Of a stretch of 64,000 nucleotides of DNA, positions 8,595 to 18,373 are shown piece by piece. Under the pieces are notes generated by a model. That model was not told where the DNA came from. It searched no databases and was given only the letters and a program-made list of their open reading frames with translations. A program made the translations under genes and the position numbers. Location: the NCBI GenBank assembly GCA_001296005.1, contig LJHR01000004.1, positions 124,001 to 188,000 of the forward strand, given 5' to 3'. This stretch comes from an alpha proteobacterium AAP38. Lineage in GTDB: Bacteria; Pseudomonadota; Alphaproteobacteria; Azospirillales; Azospirillaceae. Position 1 is the stretch's first letter, and every line of letters starts with the position of its first letter.

Positions 8595-10394
8595 TTAGCC
8601 GGCGTTGCCGGAAACCGCCGCGTCATCAATCAATAACTGTACGCCATCATTACCGTTCCAGCGGTCGGGCCGCAAAGTCCCGGCCAGATGCATGGGCCGC
8701 CCACCGCTTTGCAGCAAGGCGGGGCCCAGGTCGCTGTCCATGGCGCGGAAGGCGATTGATTTCAAACGGCTGCCATCATTGCCCGTCAGGATGCAGCGCA
8801 CATGCTTGCCCTCCCCGCCCACGACATCGGCCTTGACGATGCGGGCATCGGTGACGGCGAAGCGCGGTTCGGAATTGCCGGTGCCATAGGGGGCCAGCCG
8901 TTCCAGATGCCGCATCAGGTCGGCATTGGCCCCGCGCACCGACAGGGCACCATCCAGCGACAAGGACGGCACCAACGGCCCTATATCCTCCAGTTGCCTG
9001 GCGATCCGCTCCCGCAGGAAGGCGCGCAGATCGTCAATCTGGGTCCGCTCAACGGTAAAGCCCGCCGCCATGGCATGCCCGCCGCCGGCCACCAGCAGCC
9101 CCGCCTGGCGCGCGGCAATGATGGCCGACCCCAGATCGACACCGCGCACCGACCGGCCCGACGCCTTGCCCAGGGTACCATCCAGCGCCACCACACAGGC
9201 CGGGCGATTGAACCGGTCCTTCAGGCGTGATGCCACGATGCCGATGACACCGGGATGCCACCCCTCCCCCACGGCCAGCACCAGTTCGGGACTGTCATCC
9301 ACGCTGGTTTCCATCAAGGCCATGGCATCTTCCAGCACCGAAGCCTCAATGGCGCGACGCTCGGCATTAAACGCGTGCAGTTCTTTGGCCAGATCGGCGG
9401 CTTCTGCCGACGACTCCGTGGCCAGCAACCGCGTGCCTAGATCGGCCCGCCCCACGCGCCCCCCGGCATTCACGCGTGGCCCGATAATGTATCCGGCGTG
9501 ATAGGCGTCCATGGCCTCGTTTACGCCCGCCACATCGGCCAGGGCCGAAATGCCGATATTGGCGCGCTTGCCCATGACGCGCAGGCCCTGCGCCACGAAG
9601 GCCCGGTTCAGCCCGATCAGCGGCACTACGTCACAGACGGTGCCCAACGCCACGATATCCAGCCAGGACATCAGGTCGGGTTCCGCCCTGCCATTGCTGT
9701 AAAAACCAGAACCGCGCAGCAGCCGGTTGACCGCCACAATCAGCAGGAAGGTGACGCCGACCGCGGCCAGCGTCGATAGCGGCCCGCCCGCCGGTTCATC
9801 CATGCGGTTAGGGTTGACCACCGCCGTCACCTCGGGCAGGCGCGGTTCGGCCTTGTGATGGTCCACCACCACCACCTCCAACCCGGCGGCGACGGCCCCA
9901 TGCAACGGATCGAAACTGGTCACCCCGCAATCGACGGTGACGACCAGATCGATGCCTTCTTCCTTCAGCCGCAGCAGGGCCGGCAGGTTCGGGCCATACC
10001 CTTCCTCGATCCGGTCGGGGATATAGACGCGCAAGGTGCAGCCCACGGCCCGGAAGAACCGGTTCAGCAGGGCCGTGGAGGTGGCACCATCCACGTCGTA
10101 ATCACCAAAGACCGCCACCTTCTCCCCGTCGCGGATGGCGCGGGCCACGCGGTCGGCGGCCTTGTCCATGTCGCGCAGCACCGACGGGTCGGGCATGAAG
10201 GCGCGCAAGGTGGGCGACAGGAACCGCTCCACCTCCTCCACCGCCACCCCACGCCCGGCTAGCAGCCGCCCCACCAGCTCCGGCAACCCGTGCGCCTGCG
10301 CCAGCGTCAGGGCCAGCCGGTCGTCACTGTTGCGGGCCTTCCAGCGGCGGCCGGTCAGGGAGCTTTCAACGCCAAGGAAGGCGGGGATGGTCAT
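8595..10394 (-). CDS. recJ: Single-stranded-DNA-specific exonuclease RecJ
   Basis: RecJ degrades single-stranded DNA 5' to 3' in recombination and mismatch repair in the cytoplasm. The 599-residue protein carries the DHH-family motifs GDYDVDG, VTVDCG, VVDHHK, and the DHHA1 signature GGGHAMAAGF, followed by the C-terminal OB-like domain. The start MTIPAFLGVESSLTGRRW matches the usual alphaproteobacterial N-terminus; an in-frame ATG upstream would add 9-21 atypical residues. It follows glpX and hom on the same strand, a common order in alphaproteobacteria, but a terminator lies between glpX and recJ, so recJ likely has its own promoter. Confidence 0.95.
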   Translation of the reverse strand: MTIPAFLGVESSLTGRRWKARNSDDRLALTLAQAHGLPELVGRLLAGRGVAVEEVERFLSPTLRAFMPDPSVLRDMDKAADRVARAIRDGEKVAVFGDYDVDGATSTALLNRFFRAVGCTLRVYIPDRIEEGYGPNLPALLRLKEEGIDLVVTVDCGVTSFDPLHGAVAAGLEVVVVDHHKAEPRLPEVTAVVNPNRMDEPAGGPLSTLAAVGVTFLLIVAVNRLLRGSGFYSNGRAEPDLMSWLDIVALGTVCDVVPLIGLNRAFVAQGLRVMGKRANIGISALADVAGVNEAMDAYHAGYIIGPRVNAGGRVGRADLGTRLLATESSAEAADLAKELHAFNAERRAIEASVLEDAMALMETSVDDSPELVLAVGEGWHPGVIGIVASRLKDRFNRPACVVALDGTLGKASGRSVRGVDLGSAIIAARQAGLLVAGGGHAMAAGFTVERTQIDDLRAFLRERIARQLEDIGPLVPSLSLDGALSVRGANADLMRHLERLAPYGTGNSEPRFAVTDARIVKADVVGGEGKHVRCILTGNDGSRLKSIAFRAMDSDLGPALLQSGGRPMHLAGTLRPDRWNGNDGVQLLIDDAAVSGNAG

Positions 10395-10433
10395 GGGGGT
10401 ACCCGTCGGGTGTGATGCTGGCCGCACCATAGC

Positions 10434-10478
10434 AAAAAGCCCCGCCCCCGGAAGCATCGGCTTCCAGCGACGGGGCTT
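10434..10478 (-). terminator. Rho-independent terminator downstream of glpX
   Basis: AAGCCCCG (10437-10444) pairs with CGGGGCTT (10471-10478), with an internal GGAAGC/GCTTCC stem. On the minus strand it ends in GGGGCTTTTTGC. It separates glpX from recJ. Confidence 0.75.
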
Positions 10479-10481
10479 GTT

Positions 10482-10567
10482 CGTAGCGCGGATTAGCGAA
10501 GCGTAATCCGCGGAGCCACGGTGCCGGGTTTCCCGCGGATTACGGCTGACGCCTAATCCGCGCTACG
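10482..10567. repeat. Palindromic intergenic repeat (GTAGCGCGGATTA / TAATCCGCGCTAC family)
   Basis: Two imperfect palindromes (10482-10513 and 10534-10567), each made of GCGGATTA with a diverged spacer and TAATCCGC, form a larger inverted structure bounded by CGTAGCGCGG and CCGCGCTACG. A single-unit relative is present at 52396-52433. This is a REP-like dispersed element, widespread in proteobacteria. Confidence 0.8.
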
Positions 10568-10580
10568 TCCAAACGCAGGT

Positions 10581-11597
10581 TTACCGCTTGGCTTCCGGAA
10601 TGAAGCTGGTCTTGGTGCGCAGATTGTGGTGCGCCTCGACATAGCGAACCGTGCCCGACTTGGACCGCATCACCACGGAATGGGTGATGGCCCCGCCGGG
10701 GAAGCGGCGAACGCCATCCAGCATGGGGCCGGTGGTCACGCCGGTGGCGCAGAACATCACGTCACCCTTGGCCAGATCGTACAGGCTGTACTTCTTGTCC
10801 AGATCGGTGACGCCCCAGCGCTTGGCGCGCTCCCGCTCGGCATCGTTGCGGAAAATGAGGCGGCCCTGGAACTGCCCGCCGATGCAGCGCAGTGCGGCAG
10901 CGGCCAGCACACCTTCGGGCGCACCGCCGGAACCCATATACAGGTCGATACCGGCATTGGGCTGGGCGGTCGCGATCACGCCCGACACGTCACCATCGCC
11001 GATCAGCATGATGCGGGCACCGGCCTCACGCACGCGGGCGATCAGTTCGGCATGGCGCGGACGGTCCAGAATACAGACCACCAGTTCCGACACGTCCGCA
11101 CCCTTGGCGAGCGCCAGGTTGCGCAGGTTGGTCTCGACCTTCTCATCCAGATCGACCACGCCGCCCGGCAGGCCACCGCCCACCGCGATCTTTTCCATGT
11201 ACACGTCGGGCGCGTTCAGGAAGCCGCCGGCCTCTGCCATGGCGATAACGGCCAGGGCGTTGGGGCCGCCCTTGGCGCAGATGGTGGTGCCTTCCAGCGG
11301 GTCCAACGCGATGTCGATCTTGGGACCGTTGCCGGTTCCAACCTTCTCCCCGATATACAGCATCGGGGCTTCGTCGCGCTCGCCCTCACCGATCACGACG
11401 GTACCGTCGATGGACAGGCTGTTCAGGGCCTTGCGCATGGCGTCCACGGCGGCCTGATCGGCGGCCTTCTCGTCGCCACGGCCCATCAGCAGCGAGGCGG
11501 ACAGGGCCGCCGCCTCGGTGACGCGGACCACTTCCAGCGCCAGATTGCGATCCATCACCAGGGAGAAATCGCCCTTCGGATTGCTCTTCTCACTCAT
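10581..11597 (-). CDS. glpX: Fructose-1,6-bisphosphatase class II
   Basis: GlpX hydrolyses fructose 1,6-bisphosphate in gluconeogenesis and the Calvin or pentose cycles. The 338-residue protein has the metal-binding motifs GEGERDEAPML and DPLEGT of the Li-sensitive phosphatase superfamily, and MGSGGAPEGVLAAAAL typical of GlpX. AGGGGA precedes the ATG at 11597. It follows hom by 64 bases and is probably co-transcribed with it; a terminator follows. Confidence 0.96.
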   Translation of the reverse strand: MSEKSNPKGDFSLVMDRNLALEVVRVTEAAALSASLLMGRGDEKAADQAAVDAMRKALNSLSIDGTVVIGEGERDEAPMLYIGEKVGTGNGPKIDIALDPLEGTTICAKGGPNALAVIAMAEAGGFLNAPDVYMEKIAVGGGLPGGVVDLDEKVETNLRNLALAKGADVSELVVCILDRPRHAELIARVREAGARIMLIGDGDVSGVIATAQPNAGIDLYMGSGGAPEGVLAAAALRCIGGQFQGRLIFRNDAERERAKRWGVTDLDKKYSLYDLAKGDVMFCATGVTTGPMLDGVRRFPGGAITHSVVMRSKSGTVRYVEAHHNLRTKTSFIPEAKR

Positions 11598-11661
11598 TAT
11601 CGTTCCCCTATGGCTGAGATCGGCGTCTTGTCGGTTGCGCCGTTCCTGGGTTGAGTGTGTA

Positions 11662-12960
11662 TCAGAAATCCTCGATGCGGATCATGCGCGGCGGTTCCAG
11701 AACACTGTCCAACGACGCGATGGTGGCGAGCGCCTGCTGCATGGCGGCCTCGTCCGTGTCGTGGGTGGTCCAGACCACGGGCACCGCCTCACCGGGTGCC
11801 CGACCGCGCTGCAGGAACGCCTCCATGGAGACATTCTGGTCGCGCAGCGTGGCCGCGATCTCGGCGATCACACCGGGACGGTCAACCACCATCAGGCGGA
11901 CATAGTAGCGGCCACGGCGGCGGCTCAGCGGGGCGGCCTTGGCAGGCTCCAGTGCTGCTGCCGGCACGCCGAAGGTCGGCGTGGAACGGCCACGGGCGAT
12001 ATCCACCAGATCGGCGACAACGGCGGATGCCGTCGGGCCGGCACCGGCACCGCGCCCCACCAGCACCACCTTGTCCACGAAATCGCCATCGGCGACGACG
12101 GCGTTGAACACGCCATCGGTGGCACCGCAGGGGCTGGTGATCGGCACCATACAGGGATGCACCCGCTGCTCAATCCCATCCGGGGTCCGCCGGGCAATGC
12201 CCAGCAGGCGGATGCGGTAGCCCAATTCCTGGGCGTAGTTGATGTCGAGGGCGGAGACGTGGCGGATGCCCTCAATATGCACCGACTTGAAATCGACATG
12301 CGCGCCGAAGGCCACGGCGGTCAGGACCGCCAGCTTGTGCGCGGCATCCACGCCATCCACGTCAAAGGACGGGTCGGCCTCGGCATAGCCCAGGCGCTGG
12401 GCATCGGCCAGAACATCGGCGAAATCGCGGCCCGTGGTCCGCATTTCGGTCAGGATGTAATTGCAGGTGCCGTTCAGGATACCGTGAACTTCACGGATAT
12501 TGTTGGCGGCCAGACCTTCGCGCAGACCCTTGATGGCGGGGATGCCGCCTGCCACCGCCGCCTCGAACGCCAGGGTCAGGCCGGCGGACTCGGCTTTCTG
12601 GGCCAGTGCCGCGCCATGATGGGCCAGCAGCGCCTTGTTGGCCGTGACCACATGCTTGCCGGCGGCCAATGCCGCCTCAACCGCCTGTTTGGCGATGCCG
12701 TCCGACCCGCCGATCAGTTCGACGAACACATCGACATCGGGATCAACGGCCAGATCGGCGGCATTCTCATACCAGCGGACATTGGACAGATCGACGCCAC
12801 GGTCGCGGCTACGGTCACGGGCGGAAACGGCCACCACCTGAATGGCGCGGCCCGTCCGCCGGGACAGCAGTTCGGCATTGGCCGATACCAGCTTCAGAAC
12901 CCCGCCGCCGACCGTACCAAGGCCGGCGACGCCGATGCGCAACGGTTTACCATCAACCAT
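11662..12960 (-). CDS. hom: Homoserine dehydrogenase
   Basis: The enzyme reduces aspartate semialdehyde to homoserine, the branch to threonine and methionine. The 432-residue protein shows an N-terminal Rossmann motif GLGTVGGGVL, the catalytic-domain stretch GGIPAIKGLREGL with the NGTCNYILTEM sequence, and a C-terminal ACT domain (from about residue 350, RYYVRLMVVDRPGVIAEIA) for feedback control by threonine. It is the stand-alone form, not fused to aspartokinase. AGTGAGGA precedes the start. It lies 12 bases after alaC, indicating an operon alaC-hom-glpX. Confidence 0.96.
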   Translation of the reverse strand: MVDGKPLRIGVAGLGTVGGGVLKLVSANAELLSRRTGRAIQVVAVSARDRSRDRGVDLSNVRWYENAADLAVDPDVDVFVELIGGSDGIAKQAVEAALAAGKHVVTANKALLAHHGAALAQKAESAGLTLAFEAAVAGGIPAIKGLREGLAANNIREVHGILNGTCNYILTEMRTTGRDFADVLADAQRLGYAEADPSFDVDGVDAAHKLAVLTAVAFGAHVDFKSVHIEGIRHVSALDINYAQELGYRIRLLGIARRTPDGIEQRVHPCMVPITSPCGATDGVFNAVVADGDFVDKVVLVGRGAGAGPTASAVVADLVDIARGRSTPTFGVPAAALEPAKAAPLSRRRGRYYVRLMVVDRPGVIAEIAATLRDQNVSMEAFLQRGRAPGEAVPVVWTTHDTDEAAMQQALATIASLDSVLEPPRMIRIEDF

Positions 12961-12972
12961 CAGAATTGATCC

Positions 12973-14202
12973 TCACTCGACAGCGGCGGGTTCGGACGTG
13001 ATGGGCGCGTTGATCTTGCGCGCCTTGTCCAGGAACAGCTTGATATTGTTGGTGGCCTGACGGATGCGCTGGGTGTTTTCCACAAGCCCGAACCGCACAT
13101 GCGTGTCACCATACTCGCCAAACCCGATGCCGGGGCTGACGGCGACCTTGGCTTCCTGCATCAGGACCTTGGCGAATTCCAGACTGCTCAAATGCTTGAA
13201 CGGCTCGGGAATTTCGGCCCAGACGAACATGGACGCGTTGGGCGACGGCACCATCCAGCCGGCCGCATGCAGACCCTTGATCAGCACATCACGGCGCTGC
13301 TTGTACATCTCGCGGATTTCCAGGACGCAATCCTGCGGCCCGTTCAGGGCGGCGGTGGCCGCCACCTGGATGGGCGTGAAGGCGCCGTAATCCACATAGG
13401 ATTTGAACTTGGCCAGCGCGCCCACCAGCTTCTTGGACCCGACACCAAAGCCCACGCGCCAACCGGGCATGTTGTAGGTCTTGGACAGGCTGTTGAATTC
13501 AACGGTGATGTCGCGCGCTTCCGGGATCTGCAACACCGACGGCGGCGGATTGCCGTCGAAATAGATCTCGGCATAGGCGATGTCGGACAGGATATAGATG
13601 CCGTGCTTCAGGCACAGATCGACAATCGGACGATAGAAGTCCAGCGTCACCGTCTGCCCCGTCGGGTTGGCGGGGAAGCTGACGATCAGGGCCGTGGGCT
13701 TGGGCACCGAATGCTTGATGGCGCGTTCCAGGGCCGGCACGAAATCATCCAGGCCGTTATTCACCGGAATGTGGCGCAGGGCGGCCCCGGCCAGCATGAA
13801 GCCGAACGGATGGATCGGATAGGATGGATTCGGCACCAGGATCACGTCGCCGGGGCTGGTGATCGCCTGCGCCAGATTGGCCAGGCCTTCCTTGGAGCCG
13901 ATGGTGACGATGGCTTCCGTCTCCGGGTCGATATCGACATCGAAGCGGCGCTTGTAATAGGCGCTGATCGCCTTGCGCAGGCCGGGAATGCCGCGGCTCT
14001 GGCTATAGCGGTGGGTCTTGGGGTTCTGGACCGCCTCGATCATCTTCGCCACGATATGCGGCGGGGTCGGCTGGTCCGGGTTGCCCATGCCGAGATCGAT
14101 GATGTCCTCCGCGGCGGCCCTAGCTCGCGCCTTCATCGCATTCACTTCAGCGAAGACATAGGGCGGAAGCCGCTTGATGCGGTGGAATTCAGTGTCGCTC
14201 AT
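12973..14202 (-). CDS. alaC: Alanine/glutamate-pyruvate aminotransferase, AlaC type
   Basis: The PLP enzyme of 409 residues closely follows E. coli AlaC (YfdZ) as I remember it: start [12 protein letters not shown], then [38 protein letters not shown]. Lys241 in [15 protein letters not shown] is the Schiff-base lysine. It probably transfers an amino group between glutamate and pyruvate. Relatives are often labelled LL-diaminopimelate aminotransferase, and a role in lysine or aspartate-family metabolism is possible given hom next to it. The start at 14202 matches the family; the frame stays open for 34 atypical residues upstream. Confidence 0.88.
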   Translation of the reverse strand: MSDTEFHRIKRLPPYVFAEVNAMKARARAAAEDIIDLGMGNPDQPTPPHIVAKMIEAVQNPKTHRYSQSRGIPGLRKAISAYYKRRFDVDIDPETEAIVTIGSKEGLANLAQAITSPGDVILVPNPSYPIHPFGFMLAGAALRHIPVNNGLDDFVPALERAIKHSVPKPTALIVSFPANPTGQTVTLDFYRPIVDLCLKHGIYILSDIAYAEIYFDGNPPPSVLQIPEARDITVEFNSLSKTYNMPGWRVGFGVGSKKLVGALAKFKSYVDYGAFTPIQVAATAALNGPQDCVLEIREMYKQRRDVLIKGLHAAGWMVPSPNASMFVWAEIPEPFKHLSSLEFAKVLMQEAKVAVSPGIGFGEYGDTHVRFGLVENTQRIRQATNNIKLFLDKARKINAPITSEPAAVE

Positions 14203-14508
14203 GGACCTGGGCACCGGGTTGAAAATGAAAGGGGCGAAATATGTAGCGCACCGCAACAGCCCCCCGCGACAGTATTTTGCGCGGGAGCCACGCCAATCTG
14301 CCATGAGCGGGCGGGATGGCGGGGGGGGATGTCGCTCCCAAACGGCAACGCCGCCCCCTCACCCTCCCATCGGCTGGCGCCAATGGGCCCCTCCCTCTCC
14401 CGCAAGCGGGCGAGGGGCAAACTTCTCCCCTCGCCCACGAAGGTGGGAGAGGGAGGGGCCCGAACGCGTCAACGTTTGGGAGGGTGAGGGAACAACATCC
14501 CCAAACCC
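14203..14508. repeat. Gene-free stretch holding a GC-rich inverted-repeat element
   Basis: No gene is seen. An element from 14356 (CCCTCACCCTCCC) to 14490 (GGGAGGGTGAGGG) has inverted ends and two internal palindromes built on CTCCCTCTCCC/GGGAGAGGGAGGGG. A half-size relative lies at 30131-30194 with the same GGGAGAGGGAGGGGCCCG core and the same right end. It looks like a mobile or REP-like repeat family. Confidence 0.8.
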
Positions 14509-14958
14509 TCACCCGTCCTCCGGCACCCTCGGCAACGCCTGCGGCACCGGCGGTGGTGCGTCGGGCACATCGGGCACATCCTCCGGCCGGCCACGCGGAT
14601 CGGTGGAGCGGGCGCGGAGCGCATCGCCCGCCGCCTCTCCCTCGGCCCGGTCGGCCTGCAACCGGTCGATCAGGGCCTGGCGTTCGATGGGGTTGGAAAA
14701 TTCTTCCGGTCGGGCCGGGACGGAGCCCAGGTTGGCCCGCCCCTTGATCGACGGGTCGGCCCGGCGGATGGGCCGGGCGCCCGTCAGGGCCTTCACGGGG
14801 TCAGCATCGGTGATTTCCGACGGTTTCGCGGGCGCCGGTCCGTCATCGAACACGATGTCGGGCACGGGCACCTGAGCGCAGGCCGACAGGCCCAGCATGG
14901 CGGCAATGGCGGCCAGGCGAAGATGTCGGAGCGATACGTATGCAGCGGTGAAAATCAT
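14509..14958 (-). CDS. Pro-rich lipoprotein of unknown function
   Basis: The 149-residue protein has a lipoprotein signal with lipobox LSAC (Cys27). The rest is low-complexity and charged, with a Pro/Val/Asp-rich C-terminus (PEDVPDVPDAPPPVPQALP). It is divergent from phaC. Its predicted start lacks a good Shine-Dalgarno and lies 17 bases downstream of a T-tailed hairpin, so expression may be attenuated, or the real leader may be short. Function is unknown; it is probably anchored in the inner or outer membrane. Confidence 0.6.
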   Translation of the reverse strand: MIFTAAYVSLRHLRLAAIAAMLGLSACAQVPVPDIVFDDGPAPAKPSEITDADPVKALTGARPIRRADPSIKGRANLGSVPARPEEFSNPIERQALIDRLQADRAEGEAAGDALRARSTDPRGRPEDVPDVPDAPPPVPQALPRVPEDG

Positions 14959-14974
14959 GAAGGGATCGTGTATG

Positions 14975-14998
14975 AAAAAAAGCGGGACGGCAACCCGC
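14975..14998 (-). terminator. T-tailed hairpin in the leader of the lipoprotein gene
   Basis: GCGGG (14982-14986) pairs with CCCGC (14994-14998); on the minus strand seven T follow directly. It sits just upstream of the lipoprotein start, either ending antisense transcription from the phaC region or acting as an attenuator. Confidence 0.5.
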
Positions 14999-15127
14999 CC
15001 GCCATACCGCCATCGGACAGGCTGGCATGCGGGACCGATCCTGGACAAAGCCGACGGCCCCACACCGGGGTAACGCAGAATCGGCATTGTCCTTGTGCCT
15101 GGGAAACGTGACGTCAAGGAAGTCAGC

Positions 15128-16930
15128 ATGGCCGAGCCGCAAAGCCCCGAGATCAAGATCCCCGATCCGGTCGAAATGTCGCGCAACATGGCGCGCATCG
15201 CCGAACAGAGCCAGCGGCTGGTGTCGGATTTCCTGCAACGGCAGAATGGCGGCGGTGACGCGTCTGCGTCCCAGGGCATGATGCATATCGGTGCAGCCTT
15301 CATGGAGATGACGGCCCGCCTGATGGCCGATCCGGCCAAGCTGATGCAGGCGCAGATGTCGCTGTGGCAGGACTATATGTCCCTGTGGCAGCGCACAACC
15401 CAGCGCCTGCTGGGCCAGGAAGCCGCCCCCGTGGTGGCGCCGGCCAAGGAGGATAAGCGCTTCAAGGACAGCGCCTGGGATGAAAACGCCCTGTTCGACT
15501 ATATCAAGCAGTCCTACCTGCTGACAGCCCGCTGGCTGCAATCCACCGTGCATGAGGTGGAAGGGATGGACGACAAGACGGCCAAGAAGGTGGACTTCTA
15601 TACCCGTCAGTTCGTGGACGCGATGGCGCCCAGCAATTTCGTCCTGACCAATCCGGAAGTGCTGCGCGCCACCATCGAATCCGGCGGTGAGAATCTGGTC
15701 AAGGGGCTGGAAAACCTGCTGGGCGATCTGGAGCGCGGCAAGGGCCAGCTCGCCATCTCCATGACCGACTATAAGAAGTTCGAGGTGGGCAAGAACATTG
15801 CCGCCACGCCCGGTCAGGTCGTCTATCAGAACGAGCTGATGCAGTTGATCCAGTACAACCCGACCACGGAGCAGCAGCATAAGCGCCCGCTGCTGATCGT
15901 GCCGCCCTGGATCAACAAATTCTATATCCTGGACCTTCGCCCCGCCAATTCGCTGGTGAAATGGCTGTGCGATCAGGGGCATACGGTCTTTATCGTCTCC
16001 TGGGTCAATCCGGATGAACATCTGGCGACCAAGACCTGGGAAGATTACATGACCGCCGGCCCGCTCGCCGCCATCGACGCCATCGAACAGGCGACGGGGG
16101 AGCGGGAGATCAACATGGTCGGCTACTGCATCGGCGGTACGCTGACGGCCTCAACGCTGGCCTATATGGCGGAAAAGGGCGATGACCGGGTCAAGAGCGT
16201 GCTCTATCTCGTCACCCTGACCGACTTTACCGAGCCTGGCGAACTGTCCGTCTTCATTGATGAGGAGCAGTTGGCAGCCCTGGAAGAGAAGATGAACAGC
16301 CAGGGCTACCTGAACGGGCAGTCCATGGCCACCACCTTCAACATGCTGCGCGCCAACGACCTGATCTGGTCGTTCGTGGTGAATAATTATCTGCTGGGCA
16401 AAGACCCGTTCCCGTTCGACCTTCTGTACTGGAACTCGGACGCCACCCGCATGCCCGCCGCCATGCACAGTTTCTACCTGCGCAACATGTATCAGCGCAA
16501 CCTGCTGGTGAAGCCATGTGCCCTGACCCTGAAGGGCGTGGAGATTGATCTGGGTAAGATCAAAACCCCGACCTTCATGCTGTCCACGCGTGAGGATCAC
16601 ATCACGCCCTGGAAGTCGACCTACGCCGCAACCCAGCTTTATGGCGGCCCGGTGAAATTCGTGCTGGCCGCATCCGGCCATATTGCCGGCGTCGTCAACC
16701 CGCCGGCAGCCAATAAATACAGCCACTTCCTGAACACCAAGCTGCCCAAGGACCCCGAACAATGGCTGGCCGGCGCCAAACAGGTTGAAGGCAGCTGGTG
16801 GCCCGAATATGCGAAGTGGGTGCAGAAATATGCCGGCCCCAAGGTCCCCGCACGGCAACCCGGCGACGGCAAGCTGACGCCGATCGAACCGGCCCCCGGT
16901 TCCTATGTGAAGGTGCGGGTGGTGGAGTGA
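15128..16930 (+). CDS. phaC: Class I poly(3-hydroxyalkanoate) synthase
   Basis: PhaC polymerises hydroxyacyl-CoA into PHA at the granule surface. The 600-residue protein has the class I length, the lipase-like box GYCIGGT with catalytic Cys334, Asp490 (STREDHITPW) and His518 (SGHIAGVVNPP), and conserved Trp-rich elements (PPWINKFYILDL). The start MAEPQSPEIK follows AAGGA; an in-frame ATG 11 codons upstream is less likely. No phaA, phaB or phaR lies in the window. The C-terminus ends SYVKVRVVE. Confidence 0.95.
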   Translation: MAEPQSPEIKIPDPVEMSRNMARIAEQSQRLVSDFLQRQNGGGDASASQGMMHIGAAFMEMTARLMADPAKLMQAQMSLWQDYMSLWQRTTQRLLGQEAAPVVAPAKEDKRFKDSAWDENALFDYIKQSYLLTARWLQSTVHEVEGMDDKTAKKVDFYTRQFVDAMAPSNFVLTNPEVLRATIESGGENLVKGLENLLGDLERGKGQLAISMTDYKKFEVGKNIAATPGQVVYQNELMQLIQYNPTTEQQHKRPLLIVPPWINKFYILDLRPANSLVKWLCDQGHTVFIVSWVNPDEHLATKTWEDYMTAGPLAAIDAIEQATGEREINMVGYCIGGTLTASTLAYMAEKGDDRVKSVLYLVTLTDFTEPGELSVFIDEEQLAALEEKMNSQGYLNGQSMATTFNMLRANDLIWSFVVNNYLLGKDPFPFDLLYWNSDATRMPAAMHSFYLRNMYQRNLLVKPCALTLKGVEIDLGKIKTPTFMLSTREDHITPWKSTYAATQLYGGPVKFVLAASGHIAGVVNPPAANKYSHFLNTKLPKDPEQWLAGAKQVEGSWWPEYAKWVQKYAGPKVPARQPGDGKLTPIEPAPGSYVKVRVVE

Positions 16931-16937
16931 TCCACCA

Positions 16938-17915
16938 TCATGGCCGCCACTCAAACATGGTCAGCAGCGTGCGCTGAATGATCGGTTTGAAGTTGTTGTC
17001 GGACACCAAATAGACCGCGACCCCGCCGCCGGGCAGGGGTCGCGTGTCGATCCCCTCGTAATTCTCCGTCGCCATGGGTGGCTGCAACCGGGCGATCTCC
17101 CGCCCCTGCACCACCGCACCGGTCTTCACGGCCCTGGCATCAACCCGTACGATGCGGCTGCCCCAGCCGCCCATCAGCCCGACACGGCGTTCCAGCACCA
17201 GGATACCACCATCGGGCAGGCGTGCGGCGTCCACCGGCAGGAAGGGCGGCATTCCCTGATAGGTGAATTCACCCCACGCCCCCGGCCCGCCGATCCAGGC
17301 GCGGTGCCGCCCCTGCCCGTCCCCATCCTCGGCAATGGCCAGCAGGCGCCCGTCGGGCAGCGACAGCAGCGTTTCGATCCCCGCATTGAACGGCAGTGCC
17401 GCAAACCCATCCGGCACCGGCAGCTCCACAGCCGCCGACCCGGCCAATGCCGGCGGATAGCGCAGGATGGAATGCCGCCGTTCCATCGACACGGCCCAAC
17501 CATCGCCCGGCCAATCCCCGATCAGGGCCAGACCCTCGGTATCGTTGAAGAAACCCGGCAGCGCCTGCCCGTCGCTGCCCAGCAGCGGGTCGATGCTGTA
17601 ACTCCCTGCTGCGACCAACTCCCCCGCCGAACCATAGGCTAACCGCCCCGCGATGCGCCGGCCCCGGTCGCTGATCGCCACGAACTGCGACCCGTCCGGG
17701 CCGACGCGCAGGGCGGACAGGCCGCCGAAATCCGGATTCGCATCCCGCAGATGCAGAGTGCCGCGCCAGACCAGTTCCCCCGCCCGCACCGGTGCCGCCG
17801 TTTCCTCCAGCAAAACCACCGGCGTGCTGGGCGGCCCATCCTGACCGATGGCACAGCCGGCCAGCGTCAGCGCCAGGAACAGCGCGGCGGGCAGACGCAG
17901 AAGGGGACGCGGCAT
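16938..17915 (-). CDS. Esterase-like activity of phytase family lipoprotein
   Basis: The 325-residue protein has a signal peptide with lipobox LAGC (Cys21) and a beta-propeller-like body matching the esterase-like-of-phytase family: FGGLSALRVGPDGSQFVAISDRG, NDTEGLAL, ENYEGIDTRPLPGGGVAVYLVSDNNF. It is convergent with phaC, only 7 bases between stops. It is probably a periplasm-facing lipoprotein phosphoesterase or a sugar/phytate-related hydrolase; no substrate can be assigned. Confidence 0.82.
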   Translation of the reverse strand: MPRPLLRLPAALFLALTLAGCAIGQDGPPSTPVVLLEETAAPVRAGELVWRGTLHLRDANPDFGGLSALRVGPDGSQFVAISDRGRRIAGRLAYGSAGELVAAGSYSIDPLLGSDGQALPGFFNDTEGLALIGDWPGDGWAVSMERRHSILRYPPALAGSAAVELPVPDGFAALPFNAGIETLLSLPDGRLLAIAEDGDGQGRHRAWIGGPGAWGEFTYQGMPPFLPVDAARLPDGGILVLERRVGLMGGWGSRIVRVDARAVKTGAVVQGREIARLQPPMATENYEGIDTRPLPGGGVAVYLVSDNNFKPIIQRTLLTMFEWRP

Positions 17916-18062
17916 TCAACTACTCCGTTCAGGGGAAGCGGGGGCAACGGGCTTATCTCCATCGGATGGGGGTATGCCATCCCCCCTTCCTATCGCGGAT
18001 GCGAAACGTTTATCTTGGTTCCTGCCATGGCAACAGTATGACAATCACAGGCGGTTGGCGCG

Positions 18063-18359
18063 ATGAGTGACAGTGAATTGACCCTGCAACCCGATCCCGC
18101 CGCTGAAACCAGCCGCCTGGACCGGATAGAGGCCCGACTGGCCGCACTGGAAGACCGGATCGCCGGGGCCGGTGCAGCCCTGCCGCCGCCGCGTGATGCC
18201 GACCCGGCCCCCGCCGCCGCCAGTACGGCCCCCGCCGCGCCCCCGCCCGGCACCCCGGCCTTCCTGGAGCCGCTGGCTGAATTCGTGCGCAACAACCCCG
18301 TGCTGTCGCTGATCGGCGCCATCGTCGTGCTTGTCGTGCTGTCCCACCTGTTCGGCTGA
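18063..18359 (+). CDS. Small tail-anchored protein with coiled coil
   Basis: The 98-residue protein has a helical, probably coiled-coil N-terminal part (RLDRIEARLAALEDRI), an Ala/Pro-rich linker (about 40-65), and a C-terminal membrane helix (VLSLIGAIVVLVVLSHLF). It is the first gene of a two-gene unit with the next gene 14 bases on. No family is recognised; the tail-anchor topology would leave the N-terminus in the cytoplasm. Confidence 0.65.
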   Translation: MSDSELTLQPDPAAETSRLDRIEARLAALEDRIAGAGAALPPPRDADPAPAAASTAPAAPPPGTPAFLEPLAEFVRNNPVLSLIGAIVVLVVLSHLFG

Positions 18360-18373
18360 AAGGGGCTGACGAC

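Noticed and set aside
10482-10567. Possible IS remnant
   Set aside because: It has only palindromic units of a REP-like family, no transposase traces or target duplications.
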